Of a stretch of 64,000 nucleotides of DNA, positions 48,742-57,778 are shown piece by piece. The translations under genes and the position numbers were made by a program. Below the pieces are notes generated by a model. That model was not told the origin of the DNA, made no database searches, and was given only the letters and a program-made list of their open reading frames with translations. Origin of the DNA: Idiomarina sp. (lineage in GTDB: Bacteria > Pseudomonadota > Gammaproteobacteria > Enterobacterales > Alteromonadaceae); assembly GCA_020831965.1 (NCBI GenBank), contig JAFIFP010000014.1:62001-126000 (forward strand), in the 5' to 3' direction. How positions within the stretch are numbered: the stretch's first letter is position 1; each line of letters begins with the position of its first letter.

Positions 48742-48918
48742 GTGCGTGCTAAACCCCCGAAATCAATACTATTCCCTAGCATAAAGCACCCGTTTCATTA
48801 TGCAATAGTGAATCTACAGCGAATCCATGCGTAAGTTTTAAATACTCGCGTTTTGCGGCTTCAGTTTATCCCCAAAGCGCCGATGACCTGATTGTGACAC
48901 AACAAAACGCAATCACCT

Positions 48919-49386
48919 ATGACGAGCGCAATCAACTGGATACAACGTGAGCAAGATGTCGGCATTAACCTTAATGCCGCACTCCATACGAATGAGCCTT
49001 CGCGCTTTCGTTTACTCCTCGCGTCTTTAAGTCCGCATCCGTCAGATTGGGTTGACCCACCTCAAGAGCCAGATAAAACGACTTGGATCCCTCCTTTTAT
49101 GGTGGGCGCGCAGCGCCCGCTATTTGCTTCGGATCGCGATTACAAGAGGGAACCCGGGAAACGTCTGCGTTCGGGGTACTTGGATTGGTTGCTCACCGAC
49201 TGTCTTGATCCGGAAGCTCTGGTCGGGCGCGAAGAGCCCGAAACACTGCCCGGAGTTGTACTCGACAACACACCTCATTGGTTGCGGGCACGTGATCAAG
49301 AGCGCTCAGAAGTAAAGTTGCAAGAGTCTGACCTAGTCGATTTGCTTGATTCGATTCACGGCCAAGAAGGTGCACCGAGTCACTAA
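48919..49386 (+). CDS. Conserved-looking hypothetical protein upstream of xerD
   Basis: 155 residues, not recognised. It is soluble, with no signal peptide or membrane helix. Composition is rich in Asp, Glu, Pro, Trp and Arg, for example SPHPSDWVDPPQEPDKTTW and YLDWLLTDCLDPEALVG. The ribosome binding site before the ATG is poor. It lies 46 nt before xerD on the same strand. Codon use looks like that of its neighbours, and a shadow frame of xerD or another gene cannot explain it because nothing overlaps it on either strand. Confidence 0.65.
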   Translation: MTSAINWIQREQDVGINLNAALHTNEPSRFRLLLASLSPHPSDWVDPPQEPDKTTWIPPFMVGAQRPLFASDRDYKREPGKRLRSGYLDWLLTDCLDPEALVGREEPETLPGVVLDNTPHWLRARDQERSEVKLQESDLVDLLDSIHGQEGAPSH

Positions 49387-49432
49387 TTTATTGGTATAGT
49401 GACTCACAGATTCATTGTGTTTCGGCAGTGTC

Positions 49433-50308
49433 ATGACATTAGATGCATTTATCGAACAGCTTTGGTTAAGCCAAAATGCGAGCCCGCATACCTTGTCGGC
49501 TTACCGAAGTGATTTGAGCCAATTTTCCCTATGGCTCGAAAAGCAGAATACGCAGCTAGCACAAGCGAGCGCAACGCAACTCGAAGCGTATTTGGGCCAT
49601 CTGCACGGTCAGGGCAGAAACCCTCGTTCTCAAGCGCGATTCCTCAGTGCTGCGCGAAAATACTTCGGTCATATTCAACGCCTCACCATTCGCGACGACA
49701 ATCCTTGTGCGCATATTCGCACTCCGAAGCAACCTCAGCGCCTGCCCGAAACCTTAAGTGAGGCAGAAGTGGGTGCCTTGCTTGAAGCGCCGCGCACCGA
49801 TCAAACCTTAGGGTTGCGCGACAAAGCCATGTTGGAAGTGCTTTATGCAACAGGGTTACGGGTTACCGAGTTGGTTGGCTTGCGGTTGAGCGAGATCGGT
49901 TTACGCCAAGGAGTGGTTCGAGTCGTTGGGAAAGGTGACAAAGAGCGGTTGGTACCCTTGGGTGAAGACGCGCTGGATTGGCTAGAACAATACTTAAAAT
50001 ATGGCCGACCTGAGCTGCAGACACGCGCGACCGACGTAGTGTTTCTCTCTACCCGTGGACAACAGATGACCCGCCAAACCTTCTGGCACCGAATTAAGCA
50101 ACATGCGGTAGTGGCGGGTATTAGCCGACCATTGTCGCCTCATAAATTACGCCATGCCTTTGCTACACATTTGTTGAATCATGGCGCTGATTTACGGGCG
50201 CTGCAAATGCTACTGGGACACGCTGATATTGCGACGACACAAATTTACACACAAGTTGCGCGCGAACGCCTAAAACAGCTGCATGCGGCGCATCATCCAC
50301 GCGGCTAA
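49433..50308 (+). CDS. xerD: Tyrosine recombinase XerD
   Basis: 291 residues from the ATG at 49433. N-terminal SAM-like core-binding domain (1-95) and C-terminal catalytic domain with Arg143 (ATGLRVTEL), Lys167, the HKLRH box (His237, Arg240), His263 and the nucleophile Tyr272 (TTQIYTQV). With XerC it resolves chromosome dimers at dif. The order xerD-dsbC-recJ-prfB-lysS matches E. coli and identifies it as XerD rather than a mobile-element integrase. Confidence 0.95.
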   Translation: MTLDAFIEQLWLSQNASPHTLSAYRSDLSQFSLWLEKQNTQLAQASATQLEAYLGHLHGQGRNPRSQARFLSAARKYFGHIQRLTIRDDNPCAHIRTPKQPQRLPETLSEAEVGALLEAPRTDQTLGLRDKAMLEVLYATGLRVTELVGLRLSEIGLRQGVVRVVGKGDKERLVPLGEDALDWLEQYLKYGRPELQTRATDVVFLSTRGQQMTRQTFWHRIKQHAVVAGISRPLSPHKLRHAFATHLLNHGADLRALQMLLGHADIATTQIYTQVARERLKQLHAAHHPRG

Positions 50309-50382
50309 GCCTTGCCTTTAAGACGCTTGCGCGGTAGTGTGGTAGCCTTATTTCTTATGATATCTAAAGCGAGGAAGACGCA

Positions 50383-51117
50383 GTGTTTCGTCTTGTAAAA
50401 TGTGTTGCCGCAGTCGCGTTTTTGGTTACCTCAGTGGGTGCCAATCTGGCCTTAGCCGATGAGCAAGTTTCCGAAGAATCCATTGTCGAGCAGTTGAGCC
50501 AGATGGGGCTGGTTGTGGAGAATATGCGACCGGCGGCCGAGTTGCCTGGGTATTTTCAAGTGTTTACTCAGCAGGGCATTTTTTACATTACCAAAGACGG
50601 CACGCGCATGATCACGGGGCGCGTTTATTCGACGGGACGAACGGCTGCCGATTTGACGGAAGAGAACCTGAAAGGCATTCGCTTAGACTTAATTGCTGAG
50701 TCGAAAGGAATGATGATTGACTTCCCCGCACCCACGGAACGTTACAGGATTACCGTATTTACCGACCATACCTGCCCATTTTGCCGAACCTTCCATGAAC
50801 AATTGGACGAGTATCATGCGCGCGGAATTAGCGTGCAGTATTTGGCTTACCCGCGCAGTGGTCTCGATCATGACTCTGCGGTACAGCTGAATAATATTTG
50901 GTGCGCGCGCGATACCCGGGCTGCGATTACCAACGCTAAGAATGGTCGTACGCCTGTCGAGGCGAGCTGTGACGCCGATATGGCGGATCACCTGCGACTT
51001 GGGCGGCAGATGGGGGTGACCGGCACTCCAGCAATTATATTGCCAAATGGTAGTTTGATTCCGGGTTATGCTCCACCGGAACGTCTAATTATGGAATTAC
51101 GTAATAGTCGTTCATAA
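50383..51117 (+). CDS. dsbC: Periplasmic disulfide isomerase DsbC
   Basis: 244 residues, GTG start with GAGGAAG upstream. A signal peptide ends near LALA (residue 25), then a dimerisation domain (26-90) and a thioredoxin domain with active site CPFC at 131-134. E. coli DsbC has CGYC, so the dipeptide differs. Two more cysteines (in IWCARD and EASCDAD) could form the structural disulfide. It reshuffles wrong disulfides and is reduced by DsbD. Confidence 0.93.
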   Translation: MFRLVKCVAAVAFLVTSVGANLALADEQVSEESIVEQLSQMGLVVENMRPAAELPGYFQVFTQQGIFYITKDGTRMITGRVYSTGRTAADLTEENLKGIRLDLIAESKGMMIDFPAPTERYRITVFTDHTCPFCRTFHEQLDEYHARGISVQYLAYPRSGLDHDSAVQLNNIWCARDTRAAITNAKNGRTPVEASCDADMADHLRLGRQMGVTGTPAIILPNGSLIPGYAPPERLIMELRNSRS

Positions 51118-51128
51118 GCGAGTTTGAT

Positions 51129-52856
51129 GTGCAGTCTCAAGTCTCGATTGAACGCCGTCCCGAGGTTGATGCCTCGGGACTTCCGCAAGAGCTCCCCGGT
51201 ATTATTCGTCAGATCCTTGCCCGTCGTGGTGTACAAGGTCCTGAACAACTGTCTTTAACCCTGCAAAGCTTGCATCATTTTAATCAACTCACTGACTGCG
51301 AGAAAGCTGCGGAGCGCATTGGCAACGCAGTGTTAGCGCAGGAACCTATCTGTATTGTGGGTGACTTCGATGCCGATGGTGCGACAAGTGTGACCTTATT
51401 CACATTGGCATTGACGGCTATGGGCGCGAAGCATGTGCACTATTTGGTACCCAATCGTTTCGCTGATGGTTATGGCTTGTCACCGGGACTGGTGAACTCG
51501 GCTGTTGAGCAAGGTACGCGACTGCTCATTACGGTGGATAACGGCATTAGCAGTTTTGCCGGTGTCGATGCGGCGAACGCTGCCGGCATTGACGTCATTG
51601 TGACCGACCACCATTTACCCGGCCAAACCATGCCTGCGGCTTATGCAGTAGTGAATCCAAATCGCCGCGATTGCCCTTTTCCTAGTAAAGCCTTGGCGGG
51701 TGTCGGCGTGGTGTTTTATGTACTGATGGCATTGCGAACTTGGTTTCGTCAAATGCATCCAGAGCATCCTGCTGGGCAACTCAATTTAGCACAATGGCTC
51801 GATTTAGTGGCGGTGGGTACTGTTGCCGACGTAGTACCGCTGGATTACAACAACCGTATTTTAGTGCAACAGGGCGTTGCTCGTATTCGCTCTGGTGCTT
51901 GTGCGGCGGGTGTTGCTGCTTTGTTAAAAGTGGCAGGGCGCGACCAAACCCAGATTCAAGCTCGGGATTTGGGTTTTACTGTGGGTCCGCGGATTAACGC
52001 TGCGGGGCGACTCGACGATATGCAAAAAGGTATTGAGTGTTTGTTGGCAGTGGATGTAGATCAAGCCCATATGCATGCGCTGCACCTCGACGAACTGAAC
52101 CGTTCGCGCCGCGTCATTCAAGCAGAAATGCAGCAAGACGCCGAGCGTCTGTTAGCGCAGTTCAAACAGTCTGATCAGCAATTACCCCCAGTGCTCGCGG
52201 TGCACGACGTGAGTTGGCACCAAGGTGTAATAGGTATTTTAGCCGGACGCCTAAAAGAACAGTTTTATCGTCCCGTCATTGCTTTTGCCGATGCCGGTGA
52301 TGGCTTAATGAAAGGCTCCGCACGTTCCGTACCGGGTGTGCATATGCGTGATCTATTGGAGCGCGTGCATACCTTAGCGCCTCACACCATCAAAGCCTTT
52401 GGCGGCCACGCAATGGCGGCGGGGCTCTCTGTGCCTGAAGAACAGTTTGCTGAGTTTCAAGCGATCTTGTCTGAGGTAGCCGCAAGCTGGGTGGATAGTG
52501 ATATTTTGTCGCGCACACTTTGGTCAGACGGTGAACTGAGTGCTGCTGATTTAAGTGTGGATTTTGTCCAGCAGCTGCAGCAATTGGGTCCTTGGGGACA
52601 AAAATTTGAAGAGCCATTGTTCGATGGTGTGTTTCGCGTGGCGCAGCAGCGCTGGTTGAAAGAAGTGCATCTTAAACTGGTACTTGAAGAGCCTGAATCG
52701 GGTCTCCTCTGCGATGCTATTGCGTTTAATGTCCCCAATGCTGAGTGGGACTGGCAACCTTGCGAGCGGGTTCATGTGGTTTACCGTGTTGCAGAAAATA
52801 TTTTTCGTGGTGAAAGCCGCTTACAACTGATGATTGAACACCTGCGTGCCTGCTGA
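51129..52856 (+). CDS. recJ: Single-stranded-DNA-specific exonuclease RecJ
   Basis: 575 residues, the family length. DHH phosphoesterase motifs: IVGDFDADGATS, VTDHHLPG (the DHH box) and VGTVADVVPL; the DHHA1 part shows SARSVPGVHMRDLL and FGGHAMAAG. It degrades single-stranded DNA 5' to 3' with Mg/Mn in recombination and mismatch repair. It lies 11 nt after dsbC. Confidence 0.95.
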   Translation: MQSQVSIERRPEVDASGLPQELPGIIRQILARRGVQGPEQLSLTLQSLHHFNQLTDCEKAAERIGNAVLAQEPICIVGDFDADGATSVTLFTLALTAMGAKHVHYLVPNRFADGYGLSPGLVNSAVEQGTRLLITVDNGISSFAGVDAANAAGIDVIVTDHHLPGQTMPAAYAVVNPNRRDCPFPSKALAGVGVVFYVLMALRTWFRQMHPEHPAGQLNLAQWLDLVAVGTVADVVPLDYNNRILVQQGVARIRSGACAAGVAALLKVAGRDQTQIQARDLGFTVGPRINAAGRLDDMQKGIECLLAVDVDQAHMHALHLDELNRSRRVIQAEMQQDAERLLAQFKQSDQQLPPVLAVHDVSWHQGVIGILAGRLKEQFYRPVIAFADAGDGLMKGSARSVPGVHMRDLLERVHTLAPHTIKAFGGHAMAAGLSVPEEQFAEFQAILSEVAASWVDSDILSRTLWSDGELSAADLSVDFVQQLQQLGPWGQKFEEPLFDGVFRVAQQRWLKEVHLKLVLEEPESGLLCDAIAFNVPNAEWDWQPCERVHVVYRVAENIFRGESRLQLMIEHLRAC

Positions 52857-52988
52857 AATGCTGTTGTTTTTGCAGCAAATCCGCTAGAATTACGCCCCCA
52901 AAATACCGCCAGTGAATGCCGAGCGCTAGGCTTGTGCACTTTGCTCGGTTGAGTAGCAAAAGCAAAAAGTAAGTAAAAGGAAAAAGGA

Positions 52989-54087
52989 ATGCTTGAGAGC
53001 AACGCCGTCGTGACCGAAATTCGTGACCTAAAGCAGCGCGCCGCGCAGCTTAGGGGGTATCTTTGACTTAACGGTCAAGGAAGAACGCCTAGAAGAAGTA
53101 GAGCGAGAGCTTGAAGATCCTGCGGTCTGGAATGACCCCGCGAAAGCGCAGGCATTAGGTAAAGAACGGTCGCAACTTGAAGACGTGGTAAAGAGCTTTC
53201 AAGATTTAGAACAAGGTTTAGAAGATGCCGAGGCTTTTGTCGACTTGGCGAATGAAGCGGACGATCAAGACACGCTTGATGAAGCGGAGCAAGAAGTTGG
53301 GCGTTGGCGCGAAGTGCTCGAACGCCTCGAGTTTCATCGGATGTTCGCCGGCCCGAATGATGCCAACGACTGCTATGTAGATTTACAGGCAGGTTCCGGT
53401 GGCACGGAAGCGCAAGATTGGACCAACATGCTGTTACGCATGTATTTGCGCTGGGGCGAAGCCCATGGCATGACCACCGAAATTATTGAACTGTCTGAAG
53501 GCGAGGTGGCAGGTGTGAAGTCTGCAACGATTCGCTTCGGTGGCTATTATGCGTTCGGTTGGTTACGCACCGAAACCGGCGTCCATCGCTTGGTTCGTAA
53601 GAGTCCGTTCGACTCTGGTAATCGTCGCCATACTTCTTTTGCGTCAGCGTTCGTCTATCCAGAAATTGACGATGACATCGAAATCGAAATTAATCCTGCG
53701 GATTTACGTATCGACACCTATCGTGCCTCGGGCGCTGGTGGACAGCACGTGAACCGAACCGACTCCGCAGTGCGAATTACGCATGAGCCTTCAGGTATTG
53801 TAGTGCAGTGTCAGAATGACCGTTCACAACACAAGAACAAAGACCAAGCCATGAAGCAGCTCAAAGCCAAGCTGTATGAAATGGAATTGCAAAAGCAGAA
53901 CGAGGCGAAACAAGCGATGGAAGACACTAAGTCTGACATTGGGTGGGGGAGCCAAATTCGCTCTTACGTGTTGGATGACGCACGTATCAAAGATTTACGG
54001 ACTGGCGTCGAAACGCGCAATACCCAAGCGGTACTCGACGGCGATCTGGACCGATTTATTGAAGCAAGCCTGAAGTCAGGTTTGTAA
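52989..54087 (+). CDS. prfB: Peptide chain release factor 2, with programmed +1 frameshift
   Basis: The coding sequence is join(52989..53063, 53065..54087). Frame one runs 25 codons from ATG 52989 to CTT followed by in-frame TGA at 53064-53066. The upstream AGGGGG is the internal Shine-Dalgarno and CTT-TGA-C the slip site, as in E. coli. Skipping T53064 reads [17 protein letters not shown] and gives 365 residues, exactly the E. coli length. SPF appears in [12 protein letters not shown] and GGQ in [14 protein letters not shown]2 reads UGA and UAA, so low RF2 favours the shift. Confidence 0.97.
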
Positions 54088-54132
54088 TTAGCTAAATTTT
54101 TGTAGTCACTCTGAGTAAGAAGAGGAATCACC

Positions 54133-55644
54133 ATGACCGACAACACGCAGCAACCCACCGTGGACCTGAATCAGCAACTGCGCGAGCGCAAAGAGAAGCT
54201 GAAGGCCCTGCGTGAGAAGGGTGTGGCATTCCCGAATGACTTCCGTCGTGACAGTGTGGCGGCAGACCTTCAACGTGACCATGCGGAGAAGGAACGTGAA
54301 GCGCTGGAGAACGAAGGGATTCGTGTCAAAGTTGCGGGCCGAATGATGCTGCGCCGGATCATGGGTAAAGCGAGCTTTACCACCATTCAAGATATGAGCG
54401 GGCAAATCCAGTTATATGTTGCGCGTGACAACTTGGCTGAGGGTGTTTACAACGAAGGCTTTAAGAAGTGGGATTTGGGTGACATTGTTGGCGCAAGCGG
54501 CACGTTGTTTATTACCCAAACGGGCGAGTTAACGGTGAAAGTAGATGATATTCGTCTACTCACCAAAGCCTTACGTCCATTGCCTGACAAGTTTCATGGT
54601 CTAGCCGACCAAGAAACCCGTTACCGTCAGCGTTACCTCGATTTGATTGTGAATCAAAAGTCGCGCGAAACCTTCATGATGCGTAGCAAAGCGATCGATT
54701 ATATTCGTCGTTTTCTAGCAGAGCGCAACTTCCTTGAAGTGGAAACACCGATGATGCAGACCATTCCCGGTGGTGCTTCTGCCCGGCCCTTTGTCACGCA
54801 TCACAACGCCTTGGACATGGATCTATTTCTGCGCATTGCGCCAGAGCTTTATCTGAAGCGTTTGGTCGTGGGCGGCTTCGAAAAGGTGTTCGAAATTAAT
54901 CGTAATTTCCGCAATGAAGGCTTGTCGACGCGTCATAACCCTGAATTCACTATGCTTGAGTTCTATTGGGGTTACGCGGACTATCAAGATCTGATGGATT
55001 TTACTGAAGAGATGATTCGCGGTCTGACACAAGAACTGCTAGGGAAGACGGAAGTTCAGTATCAGGGTGAAACCTTTGACTTTGGTAAGCCATTTGATCG
55101 CTTATCGGTGCTCGATGCCATTCTAAAATACAACGACGATATTACGTTGAACCAACTGAATGACCGGGAGCAAGCGGCGGCTGTTGCTGAGAAACTGGGC
55201 ATTGCGGTGCACTCCAGTTGGGGTTTAGGCAAAATCCAAATCGAAATTTTTGAAGCCACTGCAGAACACCGTTTAATGCAACCTACCTTCATTACGGCTT
55301 ACCCTGCGGAAGTTTCTCCGTTAGCGCGCCGCAATGACGATAATCCATTCGTAACAGACCGCTTTGAGTTCTTTGTGGGCGGTCGTGAAATTGCGAATGG
55401 CTTCTCGGAGCTGAATGACGCGGAAGATCAAGCGCAACGCTTCCAAGAGCAAGTAGCTCAGAAAGAAGCGGGCGACGCGGAAGCGATGTTCTACGATGCA
55501 GATTATGTGACTGCGTTGGAACATGGTTTGCCGCCAACTGCGGGCGAGGGGATTGGCATCGATCGCTTGGTGATGTTGCTCACTGACGCGCCTTCAATTC
55601 GTGACGTGCTGTTATTCCCACATATGCGTCCGCGTAACGACTGA
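54133..55644 (+). CDS. lysS: Lysyl-tRNA synthetase, class II
   Basis: 503 residues. An N-terminal OB-fold anticodon domain (about 60-150; [18 protein letters not shown]) is followed by the class II catalytic core: motif 2 [20 protein letters not shown] and motif 3 [14 protein letters not shown]. It charges tRNA-Lys. It lies 45 nt after prfB, as in E. coli. Confidence 0.97.
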   Translation: MTDNTQQPTVDLNQQLRERKEKLKALREKGVAFPNDFRRDSVAADLQRDHAEKEREALENEGIRVKVAGRMMLRRIMGKASFTTIQDMSGQIQLYVARDNLAEGVYNEGFKKWDLGDIVGASGTLFITQTGELTVKVDDIRLLTKALRPLPDKFHGLADQETRYRQRYLDLIVNQKSRETFMMRSKAIDYIRRFLAERNFLEVETPMMQTIPGGASARPFVTHHNALDMDLFLRIAPELYLKRLVVGGFEKVFEINRNFRNEGLSTRHNPEFTMLEFYWGYADYQDLMDFTEEMIRGLTQELLGKTEVQYQGETFDFGKPFDRLSVLDAILKYNDDITLNQLNDREQAAAVAEKLGIAVHSSWGLGKIQIEIFEATAEHRLMQPTFITAYPAEVSPLARRNDDNPFVTDRFEFFVGGREIANGFSELNDAEDQAQRFQEQVAQKEAGDAEAMFYDADYVTALEHGLPPTAGEGIGIDRLVMLLTDAPSIRDVLLFPHMRPRND

Positions 55645-55700
55645 TTTAACCTTTTTCGATAGGTTATTGGTTTGGCGTTTTTAGTGTGGCTTTGAAGTTG

Positions 55701-55815
55701 GGTTTGGCTGTGAGTGATGCGGTGCATCACCTACCCTGATGTTTGAATATTTGTGTAGGGCATGCACGGCATGCCGCCGCTCGATATTCAATTCAACACC
55801 GTACCGCTTTTAAAG
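55701..55815. repeat. Hairpin-rich repeat, copy 1
   Basis: Bases 55701-55796 match 55901-55996 with one difference (A/C at 55713/55913); similarity fades after that. It contains GTGATGC-GGT-GCATCAC (7-bp arms, 55714-55730) and GGCATGC-ACG-GCATGCC just after 55758. It lies in the 508-nt gene-free stretch after lysS. Likely a REP/MITE-like dispersed element. Confidence 0.75.
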
Positions 55816-55853
55816 ACATCCATGCCTCCGAGACCCTGGAATGGGTGATCCCG

Positions 55854-55896
55854 TCCACACCGATGAAGTGCATCGGAAATGCTTCATCGCGGTGGA
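55854..55896. repeat. Long imperfect inverted repeat between the two repeat copies
   Basis: TCCAC-AC-CGATGAAG (55854-55868) pairs with CTTCATCG-CG-GTGGA (55882-55896), 13 of 15 positions, around a 13-nt loop. It is not followed by a T-run. Confidence 0.6.
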
Positions 55897-55900
55897 TTCA

Positions 55901-56015
55901 GGTTTGGCTGTGCGTGATGCGGTGCATCACCTACCCTGATGTTTGAATATTTGTGTAGGGCATGCACGGCATGCCGCCGCTCGATATTCAATTCAATACC
56001 TTACCGTCTTTTAAG
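55901..56015. repeat. Hairpin-rich repeat, copy 2
   Basis: Second copy, exactly 200 bp after copy 1, with the same two internal hairpins. The remaining gene-free sequence to 56152 shows nothing clear apart from the AAAAGGAA binding site of the next gene. Confidence 0.75.
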
Positions 56016-56152
56016 GTATTTGCTCGCAGGGTTTAAGCAGCTACTATATTTGATATGTGCGCTTTAATGGATCTGTGTCACTCATGTGTATTAGAGTTTA
56101 ACGATCGCGTCACCTTAAACTGGACGAATCCAATTAAAAGGAATTAGGCATC

Positions 56153-56665
56153 ATGCGTACGATTTTATGTTTGGCCCCTCTCGCTTTTCTGATCGGCTGT
56201 GACTCCGACTCGCCTCAAGTTGCGAGCAACTTAAATGAAGCTCGCGCAGCCGTTGAAGAGAACTTTGAGCGTTGGCAGCTTCATCAGCTTGATACTTATT
56301 GGTACACCATTAGTGAATTAAGAGAGGTTGGCTGTCCAGGCGGCGATGATGATACTGGGGATCAACTGCCAGCAGTACGGGTGTTTGTGCAAGATGGCGA
56401 AGTTCAGGAGTCTTTTATTCGAGATATGCCTGATAGTCCCTTTCCTGTGACACCTCACCTTGCGACTATCGATGACATGTTCAACTGGACGCTCGCCGAA
56501 CTCGACCGCGAACCTCAAATCGTGGGCGAATGGATTAGTCCAGACCTTCGCACAGCGCTTCCAGCGTTCGATCCGGACTTTAACTTCATCAGTTCTATCT
56601 ATATCAAGAATGAAACGAATGAAGGATGTATGGGGGTTGCATTTTCGGTTGGAGAATTCAATTAA
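56153..56665 (+). CDS. Putative lipoprotein, DUF6174-like
   Basis: 170 residues. A short signal peptide with lipobox FLIGC puts the lipidated Cys at residue 16, followed by Asp, Ser, Asp. The segment NFERWQLHQLDTYWYTI, then a Cys, a Pro-Ala-Val-Arg-Val-Phe-Val strand and DGEVQ, resembles the DUF6174 layout. Two further cysteines (in VGCPGGDDD and EGCMG) could form a disulfide. Acidic overall. No function is known. It lies next to the 200-bp repeat pair and is convergent with pirin 2, whose stop codon directly abuts. Confidence 0.75.
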   Translation: MRTILCLAPLAFLIGCDSDSPQVASNLNEARAAVEENFERWQLHQLDTYWYTISELREVGCPGGDDDTGDQLPAVRVFVQDGEVQESFIRDMPDSPFPVTPHLATIDDMFNWTLAELDREPQIVGEWISPDLRTALPAFDPDFNFISSIYIKNETNEGCMGVAFSVGEFN

Positions 56666-57625
56666 TTAGCCTTTCATACTCTCGGGTGGCAAGGGGCTTT
56701 TTAACCACTCGGGGCCTTCGCCCTGATAGTGGCTTACTTTACCGAAGCGTTCGTCTTGATTGTTCCAAGCGTGCGCTGCTTCGTAGAGTGTTTCATTGTC
56801 GAGTGCGACAAAGTTCCAAAACATCCGCATCGGTTTCGCAAAGGGCACACCGCCAAGGACCAGCACTTGTGTCGCACCACTCAGACTGACTTCGTGAAGC
56901 CCTGGAGCGAGGTAAAGCCCTTCATGCTTTTCTAATCCTTGACCTAGAGCTTCGGCTTCACCTTCTACCACGTAAATCAGGTATTCAAATTCTGGGTTTA
57001 GCGCAAGCATTGCGGCGGCTGTGGCCTGTTCAGATTTTAGATCAAAGGCAACCGCTGGATGGCGGACGCGCGCGGGAGCTTGCTGATTCGCGAATTCACC
57101 GAGTATTAGATGTCCTTGGAAGTCCCCCAATTTAAGCTCCGGGCTGTTCGAGTGATGACTAAAGTCCGCTGGCACATCCTGTTGGTCGGGCGGCAGCGCA
57201 AGCCAAATCTGGGATCCGTGAAGCGGTGCGTGTTGGGTAAAGTCTTTGGGAATGACTTCGGCATGAGAAATGCCCCGGCCTGACGTCATTAAATTCACTT
57301 GGCCGGGTTTGAGCCATTGTTCTGACCCCAAACTGTCAAGGTGGAGAATTTCACCGGACCAGAGCCAGCTTAAGGTTTGTAGGCCTGTATGCGGATGGGG
57401 AGGAACGTCAAAATCGATAGGCTTGTCGGTTGCCGTGGGACCGAAGTGGTCGAGAAAACAGAATGGTCCCACCATGCGGCGCTCTTTTTGCGGCAAAATA
57501 CGGTACACAGTGATCGCATCCGTGAGTGCTGCACGTTTACTCTGTAGGCGCTGACTGGTTGCGCGCGTGTCAGCCTGTTGACTGTTCGAAGGGGTACATT
57601 CAACCTGTGCCTGGTGATGACTCAT
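56666..57625 (-). CDS. Pirin family protein (second copy)
   Basis: 319 residues, about 40 more than the first pirin because of an N-terminal extension of Gln, Ser and Thr-rich sequence. Pirin motifs are FCFLDHFGP, DVPPHPHTGLQTLSWLWSG and TSGRGISHAEV, giving the His-x-His, His and Glu metal ligands. A C-terminal second cupin contains LVLGGVPFAKPM. Function may be quercetinase-like or regulatory. It is divergent from the pxp genes across a 153-nt region with a 14-nt palindrome. Confidence 0.9.
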   Translation of the reverse strand: MSHHQAQVECTPSNSQQADTRATSQRLQSKRAALTDAITVYRILPQKERRMVGPFCFLDHFGPTATDKPIDFDVPPHPHTGLQTLSWLWSGEILHLDSLGSEQWLKPGQVNLMTSGRGISHAEVIPKDFTQHAPLHGSQIWLALPPDQQDVPADFSHHSNSPELKLGDFQGHLILGEFANQQAPARVRHPAVAFDLKSEQATAAAMLALNPEFEYLIYVVEGEAEALGQGLEKHEGLYLAPGLHEVSLSGATQVLVLGGVPFAKPMRMFWNFVALDNETLYEAAHAWNNQDERFGKVSHYQGEGPEWLKSPLPPESMKG

Positions 57626-57704
57626 AAGGGCTCCTGAAACGCGATGGAACTGATGATTTTATATTCTTGGTTTAACAGGGCCATGCACCTGGGTCAAGCC
57701 ACAT

Positions 57705-57718
57705 CAGACCATGGTCTG
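57705..57718. promoter_or_regulatory. Perfect 14-nt palindrome between pirin and the pxp operon
   Basis: CAGACCATGGTCTG is a perfect palindrome in the divergent region. On the plus strand it ends 2 nt before a possible -35 TTGTTC (57721) with TTATCA (57745) 18 bp later. The AGACC...GGTCT arms recall operators of TetR-type repressors. A role is inferred. Confidence 0.4.
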
Positions 57719-57778
57719 GTTTGTTCTAAAATGGTTCTCTGGCATTATCACACAGAGTTTTAATGACGAAGGAACGCT

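Noticed and set aside
49433-50308. Tyrosine recombinase as a sign of a mobile island
   Set aside because: Sequence and gene order identify housekeeping XerD; no tRNA target, att repeats or cargo genes surround it.
53064-53066. In-frame TGA near the start of prfB, suggesting a broken gene
   Set aside because: Context AGGGGG...CTT TGA C is the known RF2 programmed frameshift; the +1 frame gives a full-length 365-residue RF2.
55743-55946. A 67-codon open frame across the repeat pair
   Set aside because: It lies inside duplicated hairpin DNA, lacks a ribosome binding site and has no protein-like pattern.
55701-56015. Possible CRISPR array
   Set aside because: There are only two copies, each about 100 bp, with one spacer-like gap of about 100 bp; CRISPR repeats are 25-40 bp with similar spacers and nearby cas genes, none of which is seen.
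46235-57625. The two pirins as a recent tandem duplication
   Set aside because: They differ in length, sequence and context (277 versus 319 residues, opposite strands, about 10 kb apart), so they look like old paralogues.
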